DNA of 64,000 nucleotides from an uncultured Anaerolineae bacterium (GTDB lineage Bacteria; Chloroflexota; Anaerolineae; Promineifilales; Promineifilaceae). Where the stretch lies: positions 1-64,000 of the forward strand of contig CALEAD010000018.1 in NCBI GenBank assembly GCA_937943625.1, read 5' to 3'. Both the position numbers and the translations under genes were made by a program. This document shows, in pieces, positions 35,533-45,736 of the stretch. The notes beneath the pieces were generated by a model. That model was not told the origin of the DNA. It searched no databases and saw only the letters and a program-made list of their open reading frames with translations. The stretch's first letter is position 1. Each line of letters begins with the position of its first letter.

Positions 35533-37047
35533 TCAATTGTCAATTGCACTTTTGATGCGGTTGAGGAGAGCTGCGCGGTCGGTGTCGTTTAGTTTTTCGC
35601 CGCGCTCGATGCGGCGGCAAACGGCCGTTTCCTTTTTGACAACCACTTCGCAAATCCGTTTGCTCACAAGGGCAATCTCTGCGACGGGAACTGCGTCCAA
35701 CAGGCCCTCCGTCACGGCCAGCAGCACGGCGATTTGCTCCGCCACCGCCAATGGTTCGTACTGCGGCTGCTTCAGCACCTCGCGCACACGGCGACCACGC
35801 TCAATTGCTTGCTGCGTTGCTTCGTCCAGGCGCGTGCCGAAGCGGGCAAAATTCTCCAGCTCCTCAAACTGGGCATAAGAGAGGCGCAAATTACCGGCGA
35901 CGGCGCGGTAGGCGGGCAACTGCGTTTTGCCGCCCACGCGCGAGACAGAGCGGCCCACGTCTATGGCCGGCAGCACTCCTTTCTGGTACAGGTCTGGCGA
36001 GAGGTAAATCTGCCCATCGGTGATGGAGATGATGTTGGTAGGAATATAGGCGGAGACGTTTTGCGCTTCGGTTTCGACGATGGGCAGGGCGGTCAGTGAA
36101 CCGCCACCCAATTCCGGCCGCAGGCGGGTGGAACGTTCTAGCAAGCGGGAGTGCAGGTAGAAGATGTCGCCGGGGAAGGCTTCGCGGCCGGGTGGGCGGC
36201 GCAGCAGCAGGGATAGCTCGCGGTAGGCCCAGGCGTGGCGCGTCAGGTCGTCGTAGACGATCAGCACGTCGCGCCCCTGCTCCATGAAGTATTCGGCGAT
36301 GGTGGTGGCAGCGTAGGGGGCGATGAATTCCAGGCCGGGCGGGTCTTCACCGGCGGCGACGATGACGGTGGTGTATTCCATGGCGCCGCGCGCGCGCAAA
36401 TCGGCGATGACGCCGGCCACGGCCGAACTGCGCTGGCCAATGGCACAGTAGACGCAGAGCACGTTTTTGTCGGCCTGGTTGAGGATGGTGTCGAGGGCAA
36501 CGGCCGTCTTCCCCGTTTGCCTGTCTCCCAAAATCAATTCCCGCTGGCCGCGCCCCACGGGAATGAGGGCATCAATCGCCTTGAGGCCGGTTTGTAGGGG
36601 CACGGTGACAGGGGCGCGGTTCATAATGGGGGTAACCGGCCGTTCTACCGGCCAGCGTTCGACGGAAGGAATGGGGCCGCGACCATCTAACGGCCGCCCG
36701 GTGGGGTCTAGCACGCGCCCCAGCATCCCTTCACCCACAGGCACATCTAGCACGCGGTGCAACCGCCGCGCCTCGTCGCCGGCGCGCAAATGTTGGCTGT
36801 CGCCAAGCAAAATCACGCCCACCTCATCTTCGTCCAGGTTAAAAGCCATACCCATCAGGCCGCCGGGAAAGCGGATTAGCTCTTCGGCTTGCACCTGATA
36901 CAGCCCATGCACGCGGGCAATGCCATGCCCCACGTAGCTGACGTGGCCAACCTCTCGCACGTGCAGGCGCGGCTGCGCCTGCGCCTGCGCCTGGGCAAAG
37001 GCGGCAAACGTTTCCGCCAACAGGTTGCTTAGCATTCCTTCAGCCAT
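35533..37047 (-). CDS. atpA: N-ATPase alpha subunit
   Basis: About 504 residues. The nucleotide-binding P loop [13 protein letters not shown] and the segment [42 protein letters not shown] are typical of F-type alpha. The start at 37047 (MAEGML) has AGAGG 10 bases upstream and overlaps the end of atpF by eight bases. An ATG at 37065 in the same frame is an alternative. It belongs to the Na+-type N-ATPase operon. Confidence 0.9.
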   Translation of the reverse strand: MAEGMLSNLLAETFAAFAQAQAQAQPRLHVREVGHVSYVGHGIARVHGLYQVQAEELIRFPGGLMGMAFNLDEDEVGVILLGDSQHLRAGDEARRLHRVLDVPVGEGMLGRVLDPTGRPLDGRGPIPSVERWPVERPVTPIMNRAPVTVPLQTGLKAIDALIPVGRGQRELILGDRQTGKTAVALDTILNQADKNVLCVYCAIGQRSSAVAGVIADLRARGAMEYTTVIVAAGEDPPGLEFIAPYAATTIAEYFMEQGRDVLIVYDDLTRHAWAYRELSLLLRRPPGREAFPGDIFYLHSRLLERSTRLRPELGGGSLTALPIVETEAQNVSAYIPTNIISITDGQIYLSPDLYQKGVLPAIDVGRSVSRVGGKTQLPAYRAVAGNLRLSYAQFEELENFARFGTRLDEATQQAIERGRRVREVLKQPQYEPLAVAEQIAVLLAVTEGLLDAVPVAEIALVSKRICEVVVKKETAVCRRIERGEKLNDTDRAALLNRIKSAIDN

Positions 37048-37834
37048 GGGCGTTTGCCTCTTCATTGGCCGACACAGGAATGGCCGCCAGCGTCTCTAGC
37101 AGCGCTTCTTCCAGCTCATCCAGGTAGCTGGCCAGGCTCCAGGCAATTTTGTGCCCCGGAGCGGCAATTTCCAGGCCGCAAATCAGGTTAGGGTCGGTGT
37201 GGAATGCAATTGCCTGCCCCGGGCCAAAGCGGGCAAAGATGGTCTGGCGCAGCGCCTGCCGCATGGTGTTGTCTATGTCGAAGCTGCTGTTGATGGTGAG
37301 CACGGCCGTTTCCTGCCGCAGTTTCGCCATCATTGCCGCCGCCGCCTCTTCGGGCAGCGCCGCCACCCGCGCCAGAAAAATCTTAATGATACGCGCTTCC
37401 AGCTCCTCATCTGCCAGGTCGGCCAGGGCACGGCGAATCACCTGGTACGTTTGCTGCCCGACCTGCAGGCGCACTGTTTGTAAAAACGACTCCTTTTCCT
37501 CAGCCAGTGCCTTTTGCCAGCGCGTGCGCGCCTGCGCCACCTCGCTGCGCGCCTGCTCCAGCCACGCCTGGTGTCGTTTCGCTACCTCTGCCTGCGCCTG
37601 GTGCATCATCGCCTCACGTTCCTGGGCAAAAGCAGCGTTCTTCTCCTGATAGGCGGCGATTTCTGCCTGCGCTGCCGCTTGCTGGCGCTCAGCCTGCGCC
37701 AGCCGTTCGCTAATTTTGCGCTCCCGCTCCGCCATCATGTCGAGGATCGGCCGGTAAAGGAAGCGGCGCAGCAGTAACACCAGGATCAGAAAGTTGATGA
37801 TTTGAGCGATGACGGTGAACCAATCAATCAGCAC
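37040..37834 (-). CDS. atpF: N-ATPase b subunit with delta-like C-terminal domain
   Basis: 264 residues, longer than a normal b subunit (about 160). One N-terminal membrane helix (6-25) is followed by a long charged coiled coil (about 30-150). The C-terminal part (about 165-255; [55 protein letters not shown]) resembles the C-terminal domain of delta/OSCP. No atpH gene is present, and N-ATPases are known to lack it. This extension could supply the stalk-head link. That role is inferred. Confidence 0.85.
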   Translation of the reverse strand: MLIDWFTVIAQIINFLILVLLLRRFLYRPILDMMAERERKISERLAQAERQQAAAQAEIAAYQEKNAAFAQEREAMMHQAQAEVAKRHQAWLEQARSEVAQARTRWQKALAEEKESFLQTVRLQVGQQTYQVIRRALADLADEELEARIIKIFLARVAALPEEAAAAMMAKLRQETAVLTINSSFDIDNTMRQALRQTIFARFGPGQAIAFHTDPNLICGLEIAAPGHKIAWSLASYLDELEEALLETLAAIPVSANEEANAHG

Positions 37835-37835
37835 C

Positions 37836-38126
37836 TTAGCCTCCTACAGCGGCAGCCGCCGCGGCTGTGGCGTAATTCCAAAACGGGTTCACAAACAGCA
37901 AAATGATGGCGATGACAAAGCAGTAAATGGCCGTGGATTCAATCATGGCCAGGCCGACAAAGAGAGTGCGAGTGATGGTGTTGGCCTCGTCGGGCTGCTG
38001 TGCCAGGGAGCTAAGCGCCTGGGCTACAGCGCGCCCCTGCCCCAGCGCCGGCCCCAATGAGCCGATGGCAATGGTTAAACCGGCAGTGGCGATTGATATG
38101 ACGGCGATCCAGCCTGGATTGTCCAT
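37836..38126 (-). CDS. atpE: N-ATPase c subunit, Na+-type
   Basis: A 96-residue two-helix proteolipid. The ion site residues known from the Na+ enzyme of Ilyobacter (Gln32, Glu65, Ser66, Thr67, Tyr70) are all matched: Gln30 in ALGQGRA, and Glu63-Ser64-Thr65...Tyr68 in MIESTAIY. The loop has the QQP turn (residues 43-45). This predicts Na+ coupling. An Ala-rich C-terminal tail follows. It lies 1 bp from atpF. Confidence 0.92.
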   Translation of the reverse strand: MDNPGWIAVISIATAGLTIAIGSLGPALGQGRAVAQALSSLAQQPDEANTITRTLFVGLAMIESTAIYCFVIAIILLFVNPFWNYATAAAAAAVGG

Positions 38127-38152
38127 AAGTCTCTTCTCCTCAGAAAATGCCC

Positions 38153-38211
38153 GCAGAACGCAGACGGCGGACGGTGGTCAAATGTGTTAAAGTGATAAAA
38201 ACCATGCCCGG
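38153..38211. repeat. MITE right-end fragment inside the atp operon
   Basis: CGCAGACGGCGGACGGTGGTCAAATGTGTTAAAGTG...AACCATGCC matches the right half of the MITE family. It lies between atpB and atpE. Confidence 0.6.
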
Positions 38212-38226
38212 ACTTTTGCTTGTGGA

Positions 38227-38925
38227 TTAGGTAGAGTCATCGGATAACGGCCGTTGCTTACTTTGCGCCTGGGTGGCTGAAGCGATGTAGACCATCGCCA
38301 GCACGGCGAAGATGTACGCCTGAATCAAGCCGGTTACCAACCCCAACACCTGCATAATAATCGGAAAGAAAAGTGGCGCGATGGAGAGCAGCACGGCAAC
38401 AATCATTGTGCCACTCATCACATTGCCAAAGAGACGCACGGCCAGCGCCAGCGTGCGCGATAGTTCGCCGATGATGTTGAAAGGCAGCATGATGGGCGTG
38501 GGCTGGGTGTACTGCTTGAGGTAGGTACGCAGCCCCAGCTTGGAGACGCCATACAAAGGCACGGCCACAAAGACGCAAATGGCGAGCGCGGCCGTTGTAG
38601 AAAGCGACCCCGTCGGCGGTTGAAAGCCAGGCACAATCGCCAGCAGATTAGACGTGGCGATGAAGATGAACAGCGTGCCGATGAAGGGCAGATACCGGTC
38701 CGGCTGTTGCTGGCCGATTTCCCTAACCTGGCTGTGCAGCGCCTCCACCAGCACTTCGAGCAGATTTTGCCCTGGCGAGAGCTTCTCGTCGCTGGTGAGC
38801 CGCCGCGTCACCAGCCAGGAGACTCCCACCAGCAGCGTCATAACCAGCCAAGTGAAGAGGATGGTTGCGTTTAGCTTAAAGGGGCCAGAGGCCCAGTAGA
38901 CAATTTCGTCAGGACTGATTTCCAT
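38227..38925 (-). CDS. atpB: N-ATPase a subunit
   Basis: A 232-residue membrane protein with about five or six helices that forms the ion half-channels beside the c ring. The essential Arg is in LALAVRLFGNVMSG, and the last helices (LGLVTGLIQAYIFAVLAMVYIASAT) carry the usual Gln. Length and order fit the N-ATPase type. Confidence 0.9.
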   Translation of the reverse strand: MEISPDEIVYWASGPFKLNATILFTWLVMTLLVGVSWLVTRRLTSDEKLSPGQNLLEVLVEALHSQVREIGQQQPDRYLPFIGTLFIFIATSNLLAIVPGFQPPTGSLSTTAALAICVFVAVPLYGVSKLGLRTYLKQYTQPTPIMLPFNIIGELSRTLALAVRLFGNVMSGTMIVAVLLSIAPLFFPIIMQVLGLVTGLIQAYIFAVLAMVYIASATQAQSKQRPLSDDST

Positions 38926-38989
38926 TTTGGATTTTAGATTTCGGATTGTTTACGTACCGCCGGCTCTCACTATTCACCATATTCACCAT

Positions 38990-39277
38990 TCACGATTCAT
39001 TGTTCATTGTTTCCTTCGGCCCCCAGCGACGAATGAGCAGCACGCGGGCGAGGATGACGCCGGCTATGGCGCTGAGCAGGTAGCTCCAATGGGCGTTGGC
39101 CAGCAGGTAGATAGCTGCCAGGAGCAGGCCCAGCCGCAGGGCGAAGCTGCCGAGGAGGAGCAGGGCCGGGTGGCGGGCGGTGGGCAGTTGGCGCACGGTG
39201 ATCCAGAGGCCGCTGAAGTAGAGGCCACCGATGAGGATACCCGCCAGGAAGCTGAGGAGGAGGGAGGTAGAGTTCAT
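38990..39277 (-). CDS. atpR: N-ATPase accessory membrane subunit AtpR
   Basis: A 95-residue protein with three predicted membrane helices (about 5-25, 35-60, 65-85), occupying the AtpR place after AtpQ and before AtpB. AtpR is known as an N-ATPase-specific membrane protein, proposed to aid c-ring function. Its Arg residues near the membrane (RHPALLLLGSFALRLGL) fit this. It overlaps atpQ by four bases. Confidence 0.8.
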   Translation of the reverse strand: MNSTSLLLSFLAGILIGGLYFSGLWITVRQLPTARHPALLLLGSFALRLGLLLAAIYLLANAHWSYLLSAIAGVILARVLLIRRWGPKETMNNES

Positions 39278-39618
39278 TTGCGCTCTTCATCCAACGGCCG
39301 TTCCCTCATTTCTTCCTCTATGCGCGCTTGCTCCTGGCTGATCCAGTACCAGGCGTTCCAGCAGCCGAGCAGAATGCCGCCGATGAGCAGCATCAGTGTC
39401 CAGGAGTAGCGGCTGGGCCAGGTGGCGTCTATCCAGATGCCCAGCGCCAGCCCAATCAGCGTAGGGATGGCTACTAACCAGCCCACGATGCCAAACATGC
39501 CCAGACCGAACCAGACGCGCTCCTGTGCGTGTCGCCGCGCTCGCAGCTTGCGCTGCTCTTTACGAGCAACGCGACGTTCTAGTTCTTTGTGGGGGGAACG
39601 GTCGTTTTCCTCTTCCAT
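39274..39618 (-). CDS. atpQ: N-ATPase accessory subunit AtpQ
   Basis: A 114-residue protein with two membrane helices (about 38-60 and 70-92; FGLGMFGIVGWLVAIPTLIGLALGIWID, SWTLMLLIGGILLGCWNAWYWI). The charged N terminus has many Arg and Lys. It resembles AtpI/AtpZ-like assembly proteins. Together with AtpR it marks the N-ATPase operon type. Confidence 0.8.
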   Translation of the reverse strand: MEEENDRSPHKELERRVARKEQRKLRARRHAQERVWFGLGMFGIVGWLVAIPTLIGLALGIWIDATWPSRYSWTLMLLIGGILLGCWNAWYWISQEQARIEEEMRERPLDEERK

Positions 39619-39649
39619 TTTTTAGCCAGCGCCACTCTTGCCCTCGCTT

Positions 39650-40027
39650 TTACAGTTCCATAAAGCGGCGCACAAAGTCTGCTTCAATCTTCGCCAGCGC
39701 CGAGCGTGTTTGCCGCTCTCGCTCGTCTAATTCGGCAAACTGCTCCCGGATCACCGTTTGCAGTTGGCCCAGGTCTGCTCCTTGCGCCGCGTTGCGCGTG
39801 GAGACCAGTACCTCTGCACCACACTTTACGAGGATGCCTTCATCTATGGCCAAGTAACATTCTTTGCCAACGGCCGTTTCATACGCCAGCAACCCCGGAA
39901 CCAATGCCGAGACAAAATCCACATGGCGCGGCAGCAGGCAAAAAGAGCCATCCTTGCCCTCCGCCACCACTTTCCGCACCTCTTCTTCCACCAACACCTT
40001 TTTGGGCAGAAGTACTTTTAGCAACAT
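39650..40027 (-). CDS. atpC: N-ATPase epsilon subunit
   Basis: 125 residues. The N-terminal beta sandwich (MLLKVLLPKKVLVEEEVRKVVAEGKDGSFCLLPRHVDFVSALVPGLL) is followed by a helical C-terminal hairpin (LGQLQTVIREQFAELDERERQTRSALAKIEADFVRRFM). The start at 40027 is chosen because homology begins there. A longer frame reaches 40099 but overlaps the hicA start and its promoter. The next operon gene, atpD, is 720 bp upstream, with hicAB between them in the opposite direction. Confidence 0.85.
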   Translation of the reverse strand: MLLKVLLPKKVLVEEEVRKVVAEGKDGSFCLLPRHVDFVSALVPGLLAYETAVGKECYLAIDEGILVKCGAEVLVSTRNAAQGADLGQLQTVIREQFAELDERERQTRSALAKIEADFVRRFMEL

Positions 40028-40053
40028 ACCCGTTTTATCCCGTTTGTAAGGTC

Positions 40054-40081
40054 TTGACTTTGTGTGTACCGTGTGTATAGT
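40054..40081 (+). promoter_or_regulatory. Leaderless promoter of hicAB
   Basis: TTGACT (40054-40059) and TATAGT (40076-40081) have a 16-base spacer. The hicA ATG follows six bases later at 40088. The promoter is located inside the 60 bp between the divergent atpC and hicA starts. Confidence 0.7.
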
Positions 40082-40087
40082 AAGTGA

Positions 40088-40285
40088 ATGAACAGTCATG
40101 AACTCATAACCAGACTAAAAAATGATGGATGGGTTCTTGTCCACATTCGTGGGAGTCATCATCACTACAACCATCCCGAAAAGCCAGGGCGCATCACTGT
40201 GCCGCACCCTAAAAAAGATTTACCCATTGGCACAGTGAAAAGCATTTATCCCCAGCCAGGTTGGTCCTGGTCAGAAAACAAGTGA
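40088..40285 (+). CDS. hicA: HicA-type mRNA interferase toxin
   Basis: A 65-residue HicA-family protein with a dsRBD-like fold. The catalytic-type GSHHHY motif near residues 22-27 and the following HPKKDLPIGTVKSI are conserved. HicA toxins cleave mRNA. HicB follows after six bases. Both lie antisense in an N-ATPase operon, between the beta and epsilon genes. Confidence 0.88.
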   Translation: MNSHELITRLKNDGWVLVHIRGSHHHYNHPEKPGRITVPHPKKDLPIGTVKSIYPQPGWSWSENK

Positions 40286-40291
40286 GCGATT

Positions 40292-40705
40292 ATGCGATAC
40301 CCAGTTGTCATCCACAAAGACCCTGAAAGCGATTATGGCGTTACCGTACCTGATTTACCCGGCTGCTTCAGCGCCGGAGAGACGTTGGATGAAGCCCTGC
40401 AAGAAGCTGTGGAAGCAATAGAGTGTCATCTTGAAGGTCTGTTATTAGATAAAGAGCCGATTCCCGCACCAAACAGCATTGAGCTTCATCAAAGCAACCC
40501 TGATTACGCGGGAGGAATTTGGGCTTTTGTTACAGTCGACGTCACAAAATTATCGGGTAAAATCAGGCGCGTTAATATCACTTTGCCAGAGCGAGTATTA
40601 ACCTTAATGGATAGATATGCTGCCGAGCATGGTGAAAGCCGCTCCGGGTTAATTGCGCAGGCAGCTATTGAATTTATTGCCTCCCGCGAGCGCGCAGCCA
40701 GATAG
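40292..40705 (+). CDS. hicB: HicB-type antitoxin
   Basis: A 137-residue antitoxin. N-terminal partial RNase-H-like domain (YPVVIHKDPESDYGVTVPDLPGCFSAGETLDEALQEAVEAIE) binds the toxin. The C-terminal ribbon-helix-helix (about 95-135; RRVNITLPERVLTLMDRYAAEHGESRSGLIAQAAIEFI) is for DNA binding and autorepression. It probably controls the promoter at 40054-40081. Confidence 0.88.
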   Translation: MRYPVVIHKDPESDYGVTVPDLPGCFSAGETLDEALQEAVEAIECHLEGLLLDKEPIPAPNSIELHQSNPDYAGGIWAFVTVDVTKLSGKIRRVNITLPERVLTLMDRYAAEHGESRSGLIAQAAIEFIASRERAAR

Positions 40706-40717
40706 CTACGATCTCTA

Positions 40718-40747
40718 CAACTAACCAACTAACCAACAAACTCACAA
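40718..40747. repeat. CAACTAACCAACTAACC word
   Basis: A short copy of the AC-rich word lies between the converging hicB and atpD ends. Only one arm is seen. Confidence 0.55.
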
Positions 40748-40749
40748 AC

Positions 40750-42188
<1,439 letters not shown>

Positions 42189-42217
42189 CGACGGCCGTAC
42201 TATTTCTGCCCGGTGAA

Positions 42218-44071
42218 TCACGGCAAACTTTGCTCACCAGCCACTGCTTGCAGCAGCTGCAGCGTTTCGACGACTACCGCGTCGCGTGCACGCGCAACGG
42301 CCGTTGCCGCAATTTGCGCGTAAGCAGGTTCCGACCAGCACGCACGCAGCGTCTGAATCTGTGCTTCCGCCGTCTGGCGCGTTTCGTCCAACAACTCCGG
42401 CTGGTGCAGGGCAAAAAGCAGCAGCCCCAGGGCCTGCCGCTCACTTTGTGTGCTGCTCACTGCCGCTTGCGCTTCCTGCTGCTGTAAAACGGCCGTGCGC
42501 ACCACCACCTCCAGCATAATTGGCCAATCTCCTTCTTCCCGTGTAATGCGTAGCGCCTCCTGAAAATGGCGTGCGGCCACCCGGCGCTCTCCCAGCATCA
42601 GGCGCGCCTGCCCCAGATTGCTGAGCGCATAAGCCAGCCCAACGCGAATGTTGGCCTGGTGGTAGGCCGCTACGGCCTGTTCCAATAGTGCACACGCCCG
42701 TGCCGCCTGCCCATCCTCCAGCCAGAGCTGCCCCAGGTTGTTATAGGCAATGGCAACGCCCCATAAATCCCCCACCTGCCGAAAGAGGCGCAGCGCTTCC
42801 TCCTGGTAGTGGCGTGCCTGGGCGTAATTATTGCGCCGCGCCGCCACGTGCACCAGGCTGGTATATGCATTGGCTGTGCCTACCAGGTGGCCCAGGTTGC
42901 GGCAAATGGCAACCGATTCTTCCAGCGCCTGCGCAGCAACTTCGTGCTCCCCCAGGGCGCACAAAACCAGCGCCAGGTTATTTTGCGCCGAGGCGATGCC
43001 GCGCTGGTCGTTAATGGCGCGGCGAATGGCCGGACTGCGCTCACCTGCCTGCCGCGCTGCGGCAAACGCCCCCTGGCGCCGCAGGCTGAGACAAAGGGTG
43101 CTGAGCGCGGTGGCCATTCCCCACCGGTCGCCTGCCTGCTTATACTGGTTCAGGCTTTGTGTCAGGTAGTGGCGCGCTGCCTCGTGTTCTCCTTGCAGGT
43201 GGTTCATGTAGCCTAGCCCGTAAAGAGGCAGCGCCGCAGCGGTTGTGCCCTCCAGTAGGGTCAGGCTTTGGCGGTAAAGGGCGCTGGCCATGGCGGGTGG
43301 TGCGATGAATTCCAGGCAGCGCGCCTGACACGCCAGCAGTTGCCCCAGCAGCAGAGGGTCTTGAGGGGCTGGCAGGGCTTGCACGGCCGTAATTGCCTGG
43401 GCAAACATCTCTGCACCTTCCTGATACCAGCTACGCAGGCAGTAGTATTGGCACAGGCTTTCCAGCGCCAGCTGCAGCAGCGCACGTGCCTGGGCGTGGC
43501 TGGCCAGGTGCATCACCACCCACTGCCAGGCCAGGCGCACGTTGGCAATTTCCTGATCAATGGCACGTAGGGCAGTTTCCTGGCCCCGCTCCTTGAGGGT
43601 GGGCGCCTGTGCCGCAAGGAAGTGGGCGTAATAGGTGGCGTGGCGCACGGCCGTTTCTGTGGCTGCGTCTGGCTCTGTTTGTAGCTGTTCGGCAGCAAAC
43701 TGGCTGAGCAGGGCGTGTAGCTGGTAACGGCCGTTGACCGGCCGCAGCAGCGATTTGCGTTGTAGAGCGGCCAGCACAGCAGGATCAGCATCAGCAATTT
43801 GTGCCGCAGCTTCGGCGCTAAAGCCACCGCGGAAACAGGCCAGGCGGGCAAAGCTATGGCGTTCGGGCAGCGTCAGCAGCGCCCAGGAGTGGGCAAAGGT
43901 GGCGCGCACGCTGCGCTGGCGTGCTGGCACATTGCGCAGCGAGGTAGTAAGCAGGTCTAGCCCTGCGCGCAGAGCCTGGGCAACGGCCGTGCTGCCCCGC
44001 TGCGGTATCCAGGCCGCTGCCATTTCCAGCGCCAGCGGCAACCCTTCTACCAGCAGACATATCTCTGTCAT
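42218..44071 (-). CDS. SARP-type regulator, C-terminal (TPR) part after a frameshift
   Basis: This frame continues the activator whose N-terminal part lies at about 44100-45464. It begins with ...PPADLEAMTEICLLVEGLPLALEMAAAW, the end of an AAA/NB-ARC-like ATPase domain. A winged-helix-like region follows, and then about ten TPR-like repeats (YGLGYMNHLQGEHEAARHYL..., AQNNLALVLCALGEHEVAAQAL..., NNLGQLWLEDGQAARACALL...). The ATG at 44071 is the first in this frame past the shift, but the natural product is more likely the fused 1081-residue protein if the frame is restored. A pause or error at the G6 run 44087-44092 would explain the split. Confidence 0.65.
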   Translation of the reverse strand: MTEICLLVEGLPLALEMAAAWIPQRGSTAVAQALRAGLDLLTTSLRNVPARQRSVRATFAHSWALLTLPERHSFARLACFRGGFSAEAAAQIADADPAVLAALQRKSLLRPVNGRYQLHALLSQFAAEQLQTEPDAATETAVRHATYYAHFLAAQAPTLKERGQETALRAIDQEIANVRLAWQWVVMHLASHAQARALLQLALESLCQYYCLRSWYQEGAEMFAQAITAVQALPAPQDPLLLGQLLACQARCLEFIAPPAMASALYRQSLTLLEGTTAAALPLYGLGYMNHLQGEHEAARHYLTQSLNQYKQAGDRWGMATALSTLCLSLRRQGAFAAARQAGERSPAIRRAINDQRGIASAQNNLALVLCALGEHEVAAQALEESVAICRNLGHLVGTANAYTSLVHVAARRNNYAQARHYQEEALRLFRQVGDLWGVAIAYNNLGQLWLEDGQAARACALLEQAVAAYHQANIRVGLAYALSNLGQARLMLGERRVAARHFQEALRITREEGDWPIMLEVVVRTAVLQQQEAQAAVSSTQSERQALGLLLFALHQPELLDETRQTAEAQIQTLRACWSEPAYAQIAATAVARARDAVVVETLQLLQAVAGEQSLP

Positions 44072-45464
44072 GGCCTCCAGATCGGCGGGGGGTGGGTATA
44101 AAGGTGTGTTGCAAGCGGTGAATTTGTTGTAAGAGTAATTCCAGGGCATCATTTTTGGCAGGAGGTGCAACGGCCGTTGGCGCATACGCCAGCCCCTCCA
44201 CCACAAACAGCCACTCCTCGCGCAGCGCCAGCCGTTCACGCGAGGTGACCAGTAAGGTGAGACCGGTCGCTTCCCGGAGCAACAGGGCAATCAGCTCTGG
44301 CAGTTCTGGCAGATGCTCTACCCCATCCAGCAGTAGCAGCATTGTTTTACCGCGCAGGTAGTTCACAAGCTGGCGCGGCAGCGGTTCCTTTTCACTGAAG
44401 GTGAAGGCCAGCGCATACGCCAGCGCCGGCGCCACGTGTGCTGCCTCCTCAATGCTGCCCAGGTCGGCGTAAAAAATGCCGTGCGGGTACAGGCCGCGCA
44501 CATCGGCTGCTACCTGTAGCGCCAGGCGGCTCTTGCCCACGCCGCCCAGCCCCACCAACGTAATCAGGCGGCAGTTGGCGTTGGCCAACATCTCCCACAG
44601 GGCGCTTCGTTCAGCCCGACGGCCCACAAACGGTGTGGCATCAGCCGGCAGCATCGCAGGCGGTCGTTGGTAGGCGGGAAAGGGTGAGAGATCGCGCACC
44701 TGGGCAAAGAGGCGCTCTATTTCTGCGGTGGGTGGGACGCCAAACTCGCGCTGCATGGCGCGGCGACAGGCAGCATATTGCGCCAGCGCGGCGCTGCGTT
44801 CGCCGCTTTGCGCCAACAGCCCCATGAGCTGCCGGTGTGTTTCTTCGCGCCAGGGTTCTAGCTGTACCAGACGGCGGGCGGCTTGCAGCGCCGCAGGCAC
44901 GTCGCTGCGCTGTTCGGCATAAGCGGCCAGCAGGGTTAATGCTTCCACGGCCTGGGCGTGCAGCCACTCGCGCTTGAGCAGCGCCCATTCCTCAAAGAGG
45001 GTGCTGTCTGTGACCAGGAACCCAGCGAGAAAATCGCCGCGATATAGACTGGCCATGGCCTCCAGTCGCCGCAGGCAGGGGAGACAGGCACTGAGGTGGC
45101 GGTGCAGGTGGGTGTGACACGCGGTGGCCAGGGTCAGGAAGTCGCTAACGTCTACCCAGACACCTGCCTGTGGATTTAGCTGGATGTCGTTGCGATCTAT
45201 GATGAGAAACCCGGCATTGTCGTTGCTGTCTGCTAAAGCCTGACGCAGGTTAGAAAGTGCCTGGCGCAAATTTTGCCGCGCGCGCTTTTCTGGCTGATTT
45301 GGCCAGAGCAGGGTGGCCAGGCTGTCGCGCCGGTGGGGATGGTCGCGCTCAACGGCCAGGTAGGCTAACAGGGCGCGCGTTTTGTCTGTGGCAAAGTCGC
45401 TGACAGCATGGCCGTTGTGGGTGACGTGAAAAGCGGCAAACAGCTGGATGCGCAAAGAAGACAT
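43854..45464 (-). CDS. SARP-type regulator, N-terminal part, frameshifted
   Basis: This frame holds a winged-helix OmpR-like DNA-binding domain (1-95), a bacterial transcriptional activation (BTAD) domain (about 96-250; ALQAARRLVQLEPWREETHRQLMGLLAQSGERSAALAQY) and a P-loop ATPase (GLGGVGKSRLAL near 300, LLLLDGVEHL). It is in order up to ...IHRLQHTFIPTP, at about 44090; the residues after that (to 43854) are out-of-frame. Removing one C from the C6 run (minus strand of 44087-44092) joins it to the TPR half. Whether this is a sequencing error, a true mutation or programmed slippage cannot be told here. Confidence 0.75.
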   Translation of the reverse strand: MSSLRIQLFAAFHVTHNGHAVSDFATDKTRALLAYLAVERDHPHRRDSLATLLWPNQPEKRARQNLRQALSNLRQALADSNDNAGFLIIDRNDIQLNPQAGVWVDVSDFLTLATACHTHLHRHLSACLPCLRRLEAMASLYRGDFLAGFLVTDSTLFEEWALLKREWLHAQAVEALTLLAAYAEQRSDVPAALQAARRLVQLEPWREETHRQLMGLLAQSGERSAALAQYAACRRAMQREFGVPPTAEIERLFAQVRDLSPFPAYQRPPAMLPADATPFVGRRAERSALWEMLANANCRLITLVGLGGVGKSRLALQVAADVRGLYPHGIFYADLGSIEEAAHVAPALAYALAFTFSEKEPLPRQLVNYLRGKTMLLLLDGVEHLPELPELIALLLREATGLTLLVTSRERLALREEWLFVVEGLAYAPTAVAPPAKNDALELLLQQIHRLQHTFIPTPRRSGGHDRDMSAGRRVAAGAGNGSGLDTAAGQHGRCPGSARRARPAYYLAAQCASTPAQRARHLCPLLGAADAARTP

Positions 45465-45627
45465 GGGAGATATTGGATGGTGGATAGTGATTAGTGGGTG
45501 ACGGGTAGCTCTTCCCTATTTGCTTCATTCTACCTGCTGGCGAGTTGTGACACAAAGGTACTTTTTGACGATTTTTTGACGCTTGGGAGGTACGCTGGTC
45601 AAGCATGCGGCATTGTAACCGTGATTG

Positions 45628-45718
45628 TATGGATGGTTGGTTGGGTTGGTTAGTTGGTTAGATTGATAAAAGACAACCAACCATCAAACCAACCAACCAT
45701 CAAACCAACCCACTAACC
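45628..45718. repeat. GGTTGG/CCAACC foldback
   Basis: GGATGGTTGGTTGGGTTGGTTAGTTGGTTAG is followed, after a short AT-rich loop, by ACAACCAACCATCAAACCAACCAACC..., an imperfect inverted pair. It is located 20 bases before the start of the beta-helix gene, with AAGGAG just after it. The remaining part of the 45465-45736 gap shows no gene. Confidence 0.75.
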
Positions 45719-45736
45719 AAATAAGGAGAACAAACA

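Noticed and set aside
39650-40099. Longer AtpC start at 40099
   Set aside because: The extra 24 residues have no epsilon similarity and would cover the hicA start and promoter.
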